Positions 31,179-38,548 of a DNA stretch of 49,262 nucleotides are shown here, in pieces; the stretch's first letter is position 1, and every line of letters begins with the position of its first letter. The DNA comes from a virus: positions 1-49,262 of the IMG/VR virus record IMGVR_UViG_3300021170_000003; one strand, given 5' to 3'. A program made the position numbers and the translations under genes. The notes beneath the pieces are model-generated. The model did no database searches, was not told the origin of the DNA, and was given only the letters and a program-made list of their open reading frames with translations.

Positions 31179-32285
31179 TTAGTAGTTGATCATCCATTGC
31201 AAAATCGCTACATCTACAATGCCATAGAACTGTGGAGATTGAGAGTCAAGATGCTTCCAAGCAAAAGGCCAGCTATGGCTTGGCTCATGAATCCTTGACC
31301 CTTGCATAGCAGCGGCAAATTGGAGCTTACGAGGTAGGTCAGGCTGCCAATGATGCCATGCCCACATCAAATCTATGATCTTGCCATTAATCTCTATTCC
31401 AGTCGCCCGAATAGCTGGATCATCAAAGCGCCAGTTGTTCCAACCACCTTTGCAAGTTTCTGATGCAAGGATTCTTCTGGCTGATTCTGTGTAAGGCTCT
31501 CGCCAGGGCATAAAGATTCCGCTATCTGGTCTAAGGCTAAACTGGATTGAACGGATTTCTTTGGAGTCATGTTCCTCAGCCTCATCTTCTTCAGTGCTAT
31601 AGTAAGTCTCAATGTCATAAGCCAAGAAGCCCTCTTCAGGCTGATGCCGTACCTCATATTCGAACTCTTGAGCCTGAGCTTCGGTTGGATGCAAGATGTA
31701 GCCGGGTGGTGGATCGTTGACTGGAGGTAGCACAAGCTGGTTCAAGCCTTGCGCAACCCTCAGGGCCAACCTCAAGCAGCGCATAAGCACTCCAAAGTGG
31801 CTCATCTTACCACGCCGAAGGTAGGCTGGATGGAAGCAAGCCACAACTGGAGGATAGCTTGGCTTAAGTGGAGGTAACACATACCCAGTGAGGAGGTTCA
31901 TGCTCATCTTTGGCCCACACATCCCAGTCGTCTGCCTGACTGCTGTGGCTCCCAAAGCCAGGATAACGCGGGGCCTGTACTTGTCAATTACTTCCTCAAG
32001 CATGGTACGTCCCCACTCAACCGCAGCCGTCTCATAGCTGGCCCCGCTGAGCTTATTCTTGGGAGGCTGGACAGGCACAGCATTCCACAGCACATACTGC
32101 TCTCGGCTAGTGCCTATCCTCTTGATAGACCTCTCCAGCACAGCGCCACTCTGACCACTGGGCCGGAATGGGAGTCCTTCTATAACTTCTTGGTCTCCCA
32201 TTGCCTCGCCAAGTATAAGCACTCCATTAGCTCCGGTGCCTTCTGGTCGGCATGTGCCACGCGCGTTTGGGATTGGACAATTCAC
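31179..32285 (-). CDS. Uracil-DNA glycosylase fused to 3'-5' exonuclease
   Basis: 368 aa, GTG start after AAGGAA. The N-terminal half is a family 4-type UDG: ILGEAMGDQEVIEGLPF (24-40), LWNAVPVQPPKNK and CFHPAYLRRG. The C-terminal half is a DEDD exonuclease: FLAYDIETYY (D/E pair), GWNNWRFDDPAI and YGIVDVAILQWM. In related phages UDG, exonuclease and polymerase occur in one chain; here the polymerase follows as a separate gene after a tRNA and mom. The linker HQPEEGFLAY is encoded by a stem-loop repeat. Removes uracil and proofreads. Confidence 0.75.
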   Translation of the reverse strand: MNCPIPNARGTCRPEGTGANGVLILGEAMGDQEVIEGLPFRPSGQSGAVLERSIKRIGTSREQYVLWNAVPVQPPKNKLSGASYETAAVEWGRTMLEEVIDKYRPRVILALGATAVRQTTGMCGPKMSMNLLTGYVLPPLKPSYPPVVACFHPAYLRRGKMSHFGVLMRCLRLALRVAQGLNQLVLPPVNDPPPGYILHPTEAQAQEFEYEVRHQPEEGFLAYDIETYYSTEEDEAEEHDSKEIRSIQFSLRPDSGIFMPWREPYTESARRILASETCKGGWNNWRFDDPAIRATGIEINGKIIDLMWAWHHWQPDLPRKLQFAAAMQGSRIHEPSHSWPFAWKHLDSQSPQFYGIVDVAILQWMINY

Positions 32286-32349
32286 TCTTTGTCGTTCCTT
32301 GTCAAAAGATAGAAAATTACAATTAAGAAGATAAAGAAGCTTATATCAT

Positions 32350-32643
32350 TCATGGCTGAGCAGACCTTTCTTTAGTTGGAGGAAATGTTACGTCATGACC
32401 TTCCTCAAGCAATAGCTCAAGGTCTGGCCCCCCATACTGAAAGCTTGGGTAGGATGTGCTGATGGTTGGGTTGCGGTGACGCCACACGGTTTCGTCGTGC
32501 TCCTCTGGCCCAGGTGCCATTACATTTACCCAGTATAGCTTGCCATCTACGCAAGCTACTTTATGCTCAATGGCTGCCGGGTCTTTAAAGCCAAGCACAC
32601 GCTGCTCAACTACTGACTGTTCAATTGCTAGAGCTTGAGTCAT
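32350..32643 (-). CDS. Hypothetical protein, 97 aa
   Basis: Acidic protein with no motif; contains KVACVDGKLYWVNVMAPG and EEHDETVWRHRN. It overlaps the preceding gene by 23 bases, so it belongs to the replication operon. No function is suggested by the sequence. Confidence 0.5.
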   Translation of the reverse strand: MTQALAIEQSVVEQRVLGFKDPAAIEHKVACVDGKLYWVNVMAPGPEEHDETVWRHRNPTISTSYPSFQYGGPDLELLLEEGHDVTFPPTKERSAQP

Positions 32644-32881
32644 ACAATGTTACCTCTTTGATTGGAATAGTCTTGGATTTGCCTGCGTACAAAATCTTGG
32701 CTATCTTTCTGCCAAGCTTAATTAGTCGTGCGGTTCTCCAGCCATTATCATAAAAGCTAATCAAGGCCCCAACTTGCAACTGCTGAGTGGGGCCTAAACT
32801 AGGGGAGAGATCAGGCTTGGGTGCGCGGCTTAGGGGCTTTGGTGCCCGACTCTGCGTACTCTTTGATTTCGTTGTAGCCAT
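32621..32881 (-). CDS. Hypothetical basic protein, 86 aa
   Basis: Started at the ATG giving MATTKSKSTQSRAPK, which lies inside the upstream gene; an upstream start at 32920 is also open. The first half is a K/P/S-rich disordered tail and the rest a small beta domain (LQVGALISFYDNGWRTARLIKLG) like an SH3-type fold. Ribosome site is weak, so the start is uncertain. Confidence 0.45.
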   Translation of the reverse strand: MATTKSKSTQSRAPKPLSRAPKPDLSPSLGPTQQLQVGALISFYDNGWRTARLIKLGRKIAKILYAGKSKTIPIKEVTLYDSSSSN

Positions 32882-33431
32882 TATTGTCCACCACAATGCG
32901 AACGTCCAGTTTTGCGCCAACGAACTTACCTACAACAATCGTGTTCTCGGCGGTGAGGGGAACTCCAACCTTGGTTGCCTTGCCAAGCTGACCAATCTTA
33001 GCCAGCAATAGCGAGGTGCGTTGGCCATCAGGATCAGGCCATCTACCCTGAACACCCTTCATATCCTCACGCAAGCTCTTGACATACTGAACGCGTTCGG
33101 GCTTGAAGTCAGACTCACGGTAGTTGAAGCGGGTTTGGAGGTTTCGAGGTTCGCCACGGACAGGGCTGACCTTCAGCGCGAGTAGGGCATTGCGGCTGGA
33201 GCCATCCTGGCTGGGTGAGTCACTCGTAACAATCTGCTTTCCCTTGCGAGTGGCATAGCCTTCGATGACCTCTGCGGCATACCATCCAGGAGCAAGAGGA
33301 CCACCTGGTTCGTCAGCCATGTCGCTCAAGTCAAGTACCCTCTCTTGGGCAAGGTCTCCGGTTAGGCTGGCAGCAGCATCAATCACAGTCTCAGTCTCAG
33401 GTGCTTCGGTAAAAGTATTCTGGTTGGTCAT
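32811..33431 (-). CDS. Putative single-strand DNA-binding / DUF669-like protein
   Basis: 206 aa, ATG after GGAGAAAAAGC and overlapping the previous stop (ATGA). Contains PGWYAAEVIEGYATRKGKQIV and a later VGKFVGAKLDVRIVVD, which suggest an OB-like core as in phage replication-associated DUF669 proteins. It is in the recombination operon with a RecT-like and a nuclease gene, agreeing with ssDNA binding. Tentative. Confidence 0.5.
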   Translation of the reverse strand: MTNQNTFTEAPETETVIDAAASLTGDLAQERVLDLSDMADEPGGPLAPGWYAAEVIEGYATRKGKQIVTSDSPSQDGSSRNALLALKVSPVRGEPRNLQTRFNYRESDFKPERVQYVKSLREDMKGVQGRWPDPDGQRTSLLLAKIGQLGKATKVGVPLTAENTIVVGKFVGAKLDVRIVVDNNGYNEIKEYAESGTKAPKPRTQA

Positions 33432-33649
33432 GCTTTTTCTCCTTTATTAGTGATAGAAAGTACTTGCGGGAACCATGCAACAGGAATTGTCTCGAAACGC
33501 TTGCCACCATTCTTGAAGAAGGTAATACCATTGCGCTCGTATTTGCCCTCTCCAAAATAGATTTGTGTGTGCTGGAACTGGTCGGCCTTAACCGTGACAA
33601 CTTCTGTTTGGTAAGTCTCAGGCTTTGGAATAGTTACTAGATAGGTCAC
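33428..33649 (-). CDS. Small hypothetical protein, 73 aa
   Basis: GTG start after GGAGACCAGAA; GTGA overlaps the stop of the upstream RecT-like gene. Mostly beta strands (YLVTIPKPETYQTEVVTV, NGITFFKNGGKRF). Translational coupling supports it as real; role unknown. Confidence 0.6.
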   Translation of the reverse strand: MTYLVTIPKPETYQTEVVTVKADQFQHTQIYFGEGKYERNGITFFKNGGKRFETIPVAWFPQVLSITNKGEKA

Positions 33650-34329
33650 TTCTGGTCTCCTTTGTCGGCTTGGGTTATTGCGGCTTGCACTGCGGTTGTA
33701 ACAGCGGCATTGGCTATGATGGGTGGAGCTTCATCATCCTCGGTTGCCGTTGGATTAACGAACTCAAGAGCATGAGCTACGGTGTTCAGCTCAAGCATGT
33801 GCTCAGGCCGGTCTTTCCAGTTAGGGTTCTTAGCATTGAACCATCTACTCAATCTACTCTTGCGAATGATGGGTGCTTTCCAACCCTTTATGTGAATCGT
33901 GGCCTTGCACTCAATGTCTTTCTTAAGCGGGCAGCCAACCAGCGCAATATCCTCGTTAAGCTGAGTTATCTCGGTTTCAATGCCTTCGATACGGTTTGTG
34001 GCCAAGGCTTGCTTGATCTTAGCTTTGTTGGAGGTTGCGATACGGCCACTTCCTGTACTATAAACATCTCCTGCCAGAATGTCAAGCCCTTTCGAGTTGG
34101 CATAAGCTATAGCGAAGATAATTTCGCTAAACGGAGAGCCTGACCATGCTCCTTTCTTAAGCATGAGAGCTTGCTGGATGAGGCTCCACTTGGCAAACTC
34201 CCCCGTATCAGGCAGAGGAGCGCGAATCATACTGGTCTTGCCAGAAGCATCATACTCCTTCGCCTCCAGCAAGTATTCACCCTCGATAGGTGTCTTAACT
34301 ATAGCACTAGTATTACCTTGTTCCGACAT
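33646..34329 (-). CDS. RecT-like ssDNA annealing protein
   Basis: 227 aa. LKKGAWSGSPFSEIIFAIAYANSKGLDIL, SGRIATSNKAKIKQAL and NWKDRPEHMLELNTVAHALEF have the pattern of RecT/Bet annealers, including the conserved region before the C-terminus. Such proteins coat single strands and anneal complementary ends during replication or repair. A PD-(D/E)XK nuclease two genes upstream would be the partner exonuclease. The start overlaps the preceding stop by one base. Confidence 0.65.
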   Translation of the reverse strand: MSEQGNTSAIVKTPIEGEYLLEAKEYDASGKTSMIRAPLPDTGEFAKWSLIQQALMLKKGAWSGSPFSEIIFAIAYANSKGLDILAGDVYSTGSGRIATSNKAKIKQALATNRIEGIETEITQLNEDIALVGCPLKKDIECKATIHIKGWKAPIIRKSRLSRWFNAKNPNWKDRPEHMLELNTVAHALEFVNPTATEDDEAPPIIANAAVTTAVQAAITQADKGDQK

Positions 34330-34652
34330 TAGTTAACCCCTTTCGAAGCACTTGCTTTAGACTGGGCTTCTTTAGCCTCAAGAGTATTAATCTCTTCATC
34401 CCAAGCTTGAATTATACTACCACAGATTAGATCATTTAATGAAGCAAACTCGTGGGTAATCTCACCTACAAGCACACGATATAGCTTGTTATGCTCTGCT
34501 CCCCACTTCTTAGCATAAGTTCTGGCCTTCTTACTGACCTCCGCCAAGTCATTGCCAACGAAGCAACTCAAGCTTCCACTACCATCAGGACGCTTAGATT
34601 CAAGTGGATTTTGATTTGACACAACTGCAACGAACAAACGATCTTCAGCCAT
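34329..34652 (-). CDS. Hypothetical protein, 107 aa
   Basis: ATG after AAGGAGAAATGA-type sequence. Alpha/beta composition (FVAVVSNQNPLES, LAEVSKKARTYAKKWG) without known motif. It lies between the nuclease and annealing genes, so it may take part in recombination, but nothing direct supports a role. Confidence 0.5.
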   Translation of the reverse strand: MAEDRLFVAVVSNQNPLESKRPDGSGSLSCFVGNDLAEVSKKARTYAKKWGAEHNKLYRVLVGEITHEFASLNDLICGSIIQAWDEEINTLEAKEAQSKASASKGVN

Positions 34653-34667
34653 TTCATTTCTCCTTAT

Positions 34668-35561
34668 TCAGAATTTACTAGTGCTAGTTCCTAAAGCCAT
34701 CAAAGCCTCAGCCTTGTCCTGCTCAGCTTTAATCTGGTCCAGGTGAGCAGCTATAATCTCATGAAACCTTGAGCCAATCTCAAGGTTTTCGTTCTCTTCT
34801 CGCAAGCCTTGACCTTCCCACATGCGCCGGTAAAGCTCGTGGCACCCAATCCAATCCCCCACCCTCGTAGCATCCAACACAATTAAGTCTGACATGTCCA
34901 GCTTATGCTTGTCAAGCAACAAGTTCTCAATCTGGAGATGACTCTGTATGCGAGGCTTCATCTGATCTGGCACATAATTAAAGTTCAGCGCCCAGCATCC
35001 CTGGTCCCGAAATGGACACTTATACTTCTCACCATACTTTGTGCAATGCTCCAAGCCAAGAGGCCAGTTAGCCTTAGGTGAGTCTATAATAGTGTCACCA
35101 TTACGCCAAATCTCATGACTACGATGAAGCCGAATCTCGGATGCAATATTGAGTAGCTGAGCCTTCCACCAGTCAATCTCAGCCTCAGAATATTCGTACC
35201 ACTCGAAGTCAGTCGTGACAGGATCAGTCTTGAATACCCATCGCACTGTGAAGTGGTTAGCTAAGTTGGTGTTGAGCAAGCCATACGTAAGGGCTTGAGG
35301 ACTCATTCTCCATCGGGCTTTCTCATCCTTGATAAAGCGTTTCTTGTTGAGGCTAGCTGTCTTCCAATCTCCAAAGAAAGCCTTGCCATCACTCGTCCAC
35401 CCCAATCCATCACGCTTCCCAACTAAGACAGTGCGCTTGTCCAGCCAATATATAGCTTCGGCCTCAAGCTGAGTCCACCTAATCTCATGATTCGAGGCCC
35501 AGAAGTCCTTGATAAATCCTTCAGATAGAGATTCAGCTAATCTGTTCTGTTCTAGAGTCAT
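34668..35561 (-). CDS. PD-(D/E)XK nuclease (RecB/Cas4-type)
   Basis: 297 aa. The nuclease core is LVGKRDGLGWTSDGKAFF-GDWKTAS, with D, D and K in the DxK pattern, preceded by an acidic residue near 33-35. Cysteine phrases HCTKYGEKYKCPFRDQGC suggest an iron-sulfur or zinc site, as in Cas4/AddB-type enzymes. It would resect DNA ends for the RecT-like protein. Motif evidence is good; exact family uncertain. Confidence 0.7.
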   Translation of the reverse strand: MTLEQNRLAESLSEGFIKDFWASNHEIRWTQLEAEAIYWLDKRTVLVGKRDGLGWTSDGKAFFGDWKTASLNKKRFIKDEKARWRMSPQALTYGLLNTNLANHFTVRWVFKTDPVTTDFEWYEYSEAEIDWWKAQLLNIASEIRLHRSHEIWRNGDTIIDSPKANWPLGLEHCTKYGEKYKCPFRDQGCWALNFNYVPDQMKPRIQSHLQIENLLLDKHKLDMSDLIVLDATRVGDWIGCHELYRRMWEGQGLREENENLEIGSRFHEIIAAHLDQIKAEQDKAEALMALGTSTSKF

Positions 35562-35562
35562 A

Positions 35563-35865
35563 TTAGTTAACCAAGCTAGTTTGTTCGATGCTGGCTTTTA
35601 GAAGATCAACCTTCATTAGCTCAAGCTGCTTCTCAGCAACCTGTTGAACCATAAACTGTATTTGAGCTGGCGTCTGCTTCTCCTTAGCATCAAACTTAAG
35701 CTGAGCTAGGATAGAGCCTACACTATTAATATACCAACCCGGAATCCGGTTTTGCTTAAAGAAAAGCATAATCTGGGTAAGTATTGTGCCAAGGTCATCT
35801 GTGATTTGTTGGGCTGTTGGAAGGCTAAGCCCAGCCTTTGGCGGCATTTGTTCAAGCTTCCCCAT
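35563..35865 (-). CDS. Hypothetical helical protein, 100 aa
   Basis: Start at the ATG giving MGKLEQMPPK, because GAGAGGAGAA lies before it; a start 7 codons upstream would place the ribosome site inside the gene. Helical and amphipathic (GSILAQLKFDAKEK, QFMVQQVAEKQLELM). No motif; member of the recombination operon. Confidence 0.5.
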   Translation of the reverse strand: MGKLEQMPPKAGLSLPTAQQITDDLGTILTQIMLFFKQNRIPGWYINSVGSILAQLKFDAKEKQTPAQIQFMVQQVAEKQLELMKVDLLKASIEQTSLVN

Positions 35866-35888
35866 CTCTTTTCTCCTCTCACTCAAGC

Positions 35889-36245
35889 TTACGCATTCTC
35901 TTCCATGTAGTCAAGTACAAACTGTGCCAGCTTAGCCCACGCATAATCAGTCATAACAATCAAGCCAGTCTGCTTCTTCATTCGGGCAATTAGCTCAGCC
36001 TTAGCATCGTGGGAGGTATAGCCCTTGGCAGTTTTCTCTCGCACAGTTTTGTTGAACAAACTAAGAGCTTCAACATAGCTAACCAGTCGATCACGAGTCT
36101 TATCAACAACGGTCATCGTCCCACCACGCGGCCCAAACTTAGCAATAACCTTAAATCCATTAGTATGTCCAGTTACTAGCTCAAGATGATACTCTTTGTC
36201 AGACCTTGCATCTCTATAGAACAAGTGTGCTTCATGAATTGGCAT
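35889..36245 (-). CDS. WGR-domain-like protein
   Basis: 118 aa from ATG 36245, preceded by AAGGAGACTT. HEAHLFYRDARSDKEYHLELV, then FKVIAKFGPRGGTMTV, then LFNKTVREKTAKGYTSH follow the order of WGR domains (aromatic strand, GxxG turn, helix ending in K-x2-GY), found in PARP-like and DNA repair proteins. It may bind DNA or RNA ends, which suits its position between a zinc protein and a nuclease. Confidence 0.55.
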   Translation of the reverse strand: MPIHEAHLFYRDARSDKEYHLELVTGHTNGFKVIAKFGPRGGTMTVVDKTRDRLVSYVEALSLFNKTVREKTAKGYTSHDAKAELIARMKKQTGLIVMTDYAWAKLAQFVLDYMEENA

Positions 36246-36456
36246 AAGTCTCCTTTTTGTTGGCTCTATACTTAGCCATGTAGTCTGAGGCTTTCTTGGC
36301 GCAAGCTCGGCATAGTTGAGCCAGCTCAGGTGGGCGCTTAACACCACACGACCTGCATCTCCCAAGCCTTTGCATCTTCTTCTGCCATCGGGCTTGGGCG
36401 CTTCTACCTAGCTTAGGCCGGGCGCGAGAGGTTGTAATTTTGCTTGGGTTAGCCAT
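36232..36456 (-). CDS. Small basic zinc-ribbon protein, 74 aa
   Basis: GRCRSCGVKRPPEL and LCRACAKKASDY give a CxxC/CxxC zinc knuckle in a very basic protein, likely nucleic-acid binding. The stop region overlaps the WGR gene start by 14 bases. Role unknown, but a DNA-binding regulator or ribosome-like factor is plausible. Confidence 0.6.
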   Translation of the reverse strand: MANPSKITTSRARPKLGRSAQARWQKKMQRLGRCRSCGVKRPPELAQLCRACAKKASDYMAKYRANKKETYANS

Positions 36457-36474
36457 AGCAGCTCAAGATCAATC

Positions 36475-37401
36475 TTACGCCTTGCTATCAGATGTGTCAA
36501 CTGGAAAAGCCGATTCCAGCAGCTTTCTCTTATAGAACTCAGGAAAACCAGCCGTGGCAGCTCTCATAATCTTAGGCATTGCAAACTCAAGCAACCTCTG
36601 GACTATAAACTCCTGTTCCTCAGCCGCAATGTCCTGCTGGATGGTTTTGATGAGGGGGCCAATATCGGCAGGCTCGTGCTTAAGTTGACCTTCGTCTCGC
36701 AGCCTTTCAATAGCTTTCTCCCAGCGCCGTTCACTCCTCAAGGTTGCCCCAAGCAAATCAATGACTTCAGCATGGGTTGGATTGGTGAGCTTCCAGTTTT
36801 TGCTGGCAGTCTCTTTGTAGGCTTCAGACACAAACTTGCCCATCAGCACCTTGCCATCTCGCCCAAACCTGTCATAGTTCTTGACCACAAACCCCTCAGG
36901 CTTTACCTTTCCCAAGCAACTCTCCCGATCAAGCAAAGCTGTGATCTGATCTAAGCCTAATACCACGCCTAAGAACAACGCAGGCACGATCTCAAGTCCG
37001 ATACGATTGGCTTCCTGTTCCTTCTCAAACCTCGACAAGTACTGATCATTACCAATGTTGATATCGAACAGGATAAGATGCTTGAGTGGCACTCGCTCGT
37101 AGCATAGATTATTGTGCTTAGGCTTGGATAAGAACTCAGCTCGATAGATCCAGCCATCATGCAAGATCGGTGCTAGCTCCTGCACCGTCTGGACAGCGGC
37201 ATTAAACATCTTCTCACTAGCTCCACCATCTACAGCATGAATCTCAGCGCCATGACTCCGCATCTGAACCTGTCCATCAACCAAGCCAAAACTAAACTGG
37301 CTGCCATCAATCTTCTCTTCAATCAGCACCGGCCCATCAAACAGCTCAGTCACGGCAGCATGACCAATAGCATAAACTTTAGGATACGAATGCAAATTCA
37401 T
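36475..37401 (-). CDS. RNA ligase (T4 Rnl2-like)
   Basis: 308 aa. EEKIDGSQF gives nucleotidyltransferase motif I, with K at about residue 30 as the adenylated lysine; IYRAEFL (motif III) and PEGFVVK (motif IV) follow, with a downstream MGKF lysine as motif V. It joins 3'-OH and 5'-phosphate RNA ends. In phages such enzymes repair tRNAs cut by host anticodon nucleases, which fits the odd tRNA-like genes here. It overlaps the upstream gene by 4 bases (ATGA). Sequence motifs are clear; the repair role is inference. Confidence 0.75.
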   Translation of the reverse strand: MNLHSYPKVYAIGHAAVTELFDGPVLIEEKIDGSQFSFGLVDGQVQMRSHGAEIHAVDGGASEKMFNAAVQTVQELAPILHDGWIYRAEFLSKPKHNNLCYERVPLKHLILFDINIGNDQYLSRFEKEQEANRIGLEIVPALFLGVVLGLDQITALLDRESCLGKVKPEGFVVKNYDRFGRDGKVLMGKFVSEAYKETASKNWKLTNPTHAEVIDLLGATLRSERRWEKAIERLRDEGQLKHEPADIGPLIKTIQQDIAAEEQEFIVQRLLEFAMPKIMRAATAGFPEFYKRKLLESAFPVDTSDSKA

Positions 37402-37658
37402 AGTCCATCATCTCCTGTTATATCACCATAACCACTTGGTTTAAATTCAGTCAAAGCCTTAGCCAAGCTTTTTGCCTGCTCAGAGTCCCAGCGCCGGGCA
37501 CGATGAAAATGGCAGAACGTTCCTCTGATTGGATGCTTAACCATATCGCACTTCTGGCCAACCTCAGCTCCGCACGTCCTGCAAGCCATATCCAGATAGA
37601 AGTTTGTGTGGCGCTTGTTGAAGAACCTGAGCGAACCGGCCTTGTAGTCTCTTGGCAT
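37398..37658 (-). CDS. Small zinc-binding protein, 86 aa
   Basis: MACRTCGAEVGQKCDM and GTFCHFHRAR make a Cys/His zinc site near the centre, flanked by basic and helical stretches. Two bases separate it from the upstream gene, and its stop overlaps the RNA ligase start. Function unknown. Confidence 0.6.
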   Translation of the reverse strand: MPRDYKAGSLRFFNKRHTNFYLDMACRTCGAEVGQKCDMVKHPIRGTFCHFHRARRWDSEQAKSLAKALTEFKPSGYGDITGDDGL

Positions 37659-37660
37659 TG

Positions 37661-37852
37661 TTATCTACCTACTATTCCAACACATACTAGCATTCCGCCC
37701 TTGCTGTCCAGCCACAGCTTGAACTCTCGCAACTGCTTGCCTACAGCCCAGCGAATGATAGGTGCTGCATCTATGATTTGGTCATACCGGCCAGGATCAA
37801 GGCTTGTCTCAAGGCCAGCACAGAAATATGAAGTTGTCGCTCGGTAAAGCAT
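37661..37852 (-). CDS. Small hypothetical protein, 63 aa
   Basis: ATG after TGAGAGGAGAAC, the recurrent ribosome-site context of this phage. First gene downstream of the leftward promoter candidate at 37892-37920. Contains CAGLETSLDPGRYDQIID. No motif. Confidence 0.55.
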   Translation of the reverse strand: MLYRATTSYFCAGLETSLDPGRYDQIIDAAPIIRWAVGKQLREFKLWLDSKGGMLVCVGIVGR

Positions 37853-37891
37853 GTTCTCCTCTCACGCTTAGACTAAGCATCAGCTAAATAC

Positions 37892-37920
37892 ATTTTCTCA
37901 TGATGTAAGCCGAGTGTCAA
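37892..37920 (-). promoter_or_regulatory. Leftward promoter candidate
   Basis: TTGACA (37920-37915), 17 bases, GAAAAT (37897-37892), preceded by TGA as an extended -10 element. It would express the replication and RNA ligase genes to its left. The -35 is perfect, the -10 four of six. Confidence 0.5.
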
Positions 37921-38000
37921 GCTTACAAGCCCATTAAGGCTGATGCTGAGCGCTAAGTTGTAACGAAACTCCGGCTTTGAGGAGGTTTTGTGTTGGGTAA

Positions 38001-38029
38001 TTGACTAGCGGGGCCAAGTGGCGTACACT
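38001..38029 (+). promoter_or_regulatory. Rightward promoter candidate of the inverted island
   Basis: TTGACT (38001-38006), 17 bases, TACACT (38024-38029). It lies between divergent gene sets and would drive the GGQ protein and RepA-like ATPase. A copy of the stem-loop repeat (37926-37946) lies between the two promoters. Confidence 0.5.
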
Positions 38030-38112
38030 AAACATAAGGCTGACCTCAGCCGATGCAGGGCCAACGCCATGTGTAATGGCTGCGGCCCTCTCCCCTCAGG
38101 TAAAGGCTAAAC

Positions 38113-38439
38113 ATGGAAAAGCAACTCCTATTCTCGCTTACCAAGAAAGACTTTGTTATCCAGACCTTCTGTACTGGTGGTAAAGGTGGTCAGCATCGGA
38201 ACGCTAAGCAGAACGGTGTCCGCATCCTTCACCCAGCTAGCGGGGCTGTGGCTGAGCATCGTGATGGGCGTGACCAGTTCCTAAACAAGCGGGAAGCCTT
38301 CAAAAAGCTGGTCGAATCCTCAACGTTCAAGGCTTGGCACAGGACGGAAGTGGCTAAGCGGTTGGGCCTGCTCAAAGATGTTGATAGAACTGTAGATGAG
38401 CAGATGCAAGAACAGAACCTTAAAATCGAATACTTCTAG
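38113..38439 (+). CDS. RF-1/ArfB-like GGQ-domain protein
   Basis: 108 aa, ATG after AAAGG. TFCTGGKGGQHRNAKQNGVRI (C20-) carries the GGQ tripeptide at 25-27, which hydrolyses peptidyl-tRNA in class I release factors and the rescue factor ArfB. ASGAVAEHRDGRDQFLNKREA continues the family pattern. The codon-recognition domains of full release factors are absent, so a ribosome-rescue role is likely. In this island it may keep host ribosomes working during infection, possibly when tRNAs are damaged. Confidence 0.75.
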   Translation: MEKQLLFSLTKKDFVIQTFCTGGKGGQHRNAKQNGVRILHPASGAVAEHRDGRDQFLNKREAFKKLVESSTFKAWHRTEVAKRLGLLKDVDRTVDEQMQEQNLKIEYF

Positions 38440-38548
38440 CTTTAACGCACGATTTATCAGAATTTACTAACCTTGATTCGCACATCAGCCTATAGAGGGC
38501 TGTTCGGCTAACAGCTCGGCTTAAGCCTGGGCTGTGGGAGGAGTGTGC

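Noticed and set aside
32281-32325. TTGACA upstream of the UDG-exonuclease gene as promoter
   Set aside because: The only possible -10 (AATTGT) is poor and lies inside the coding sequence.
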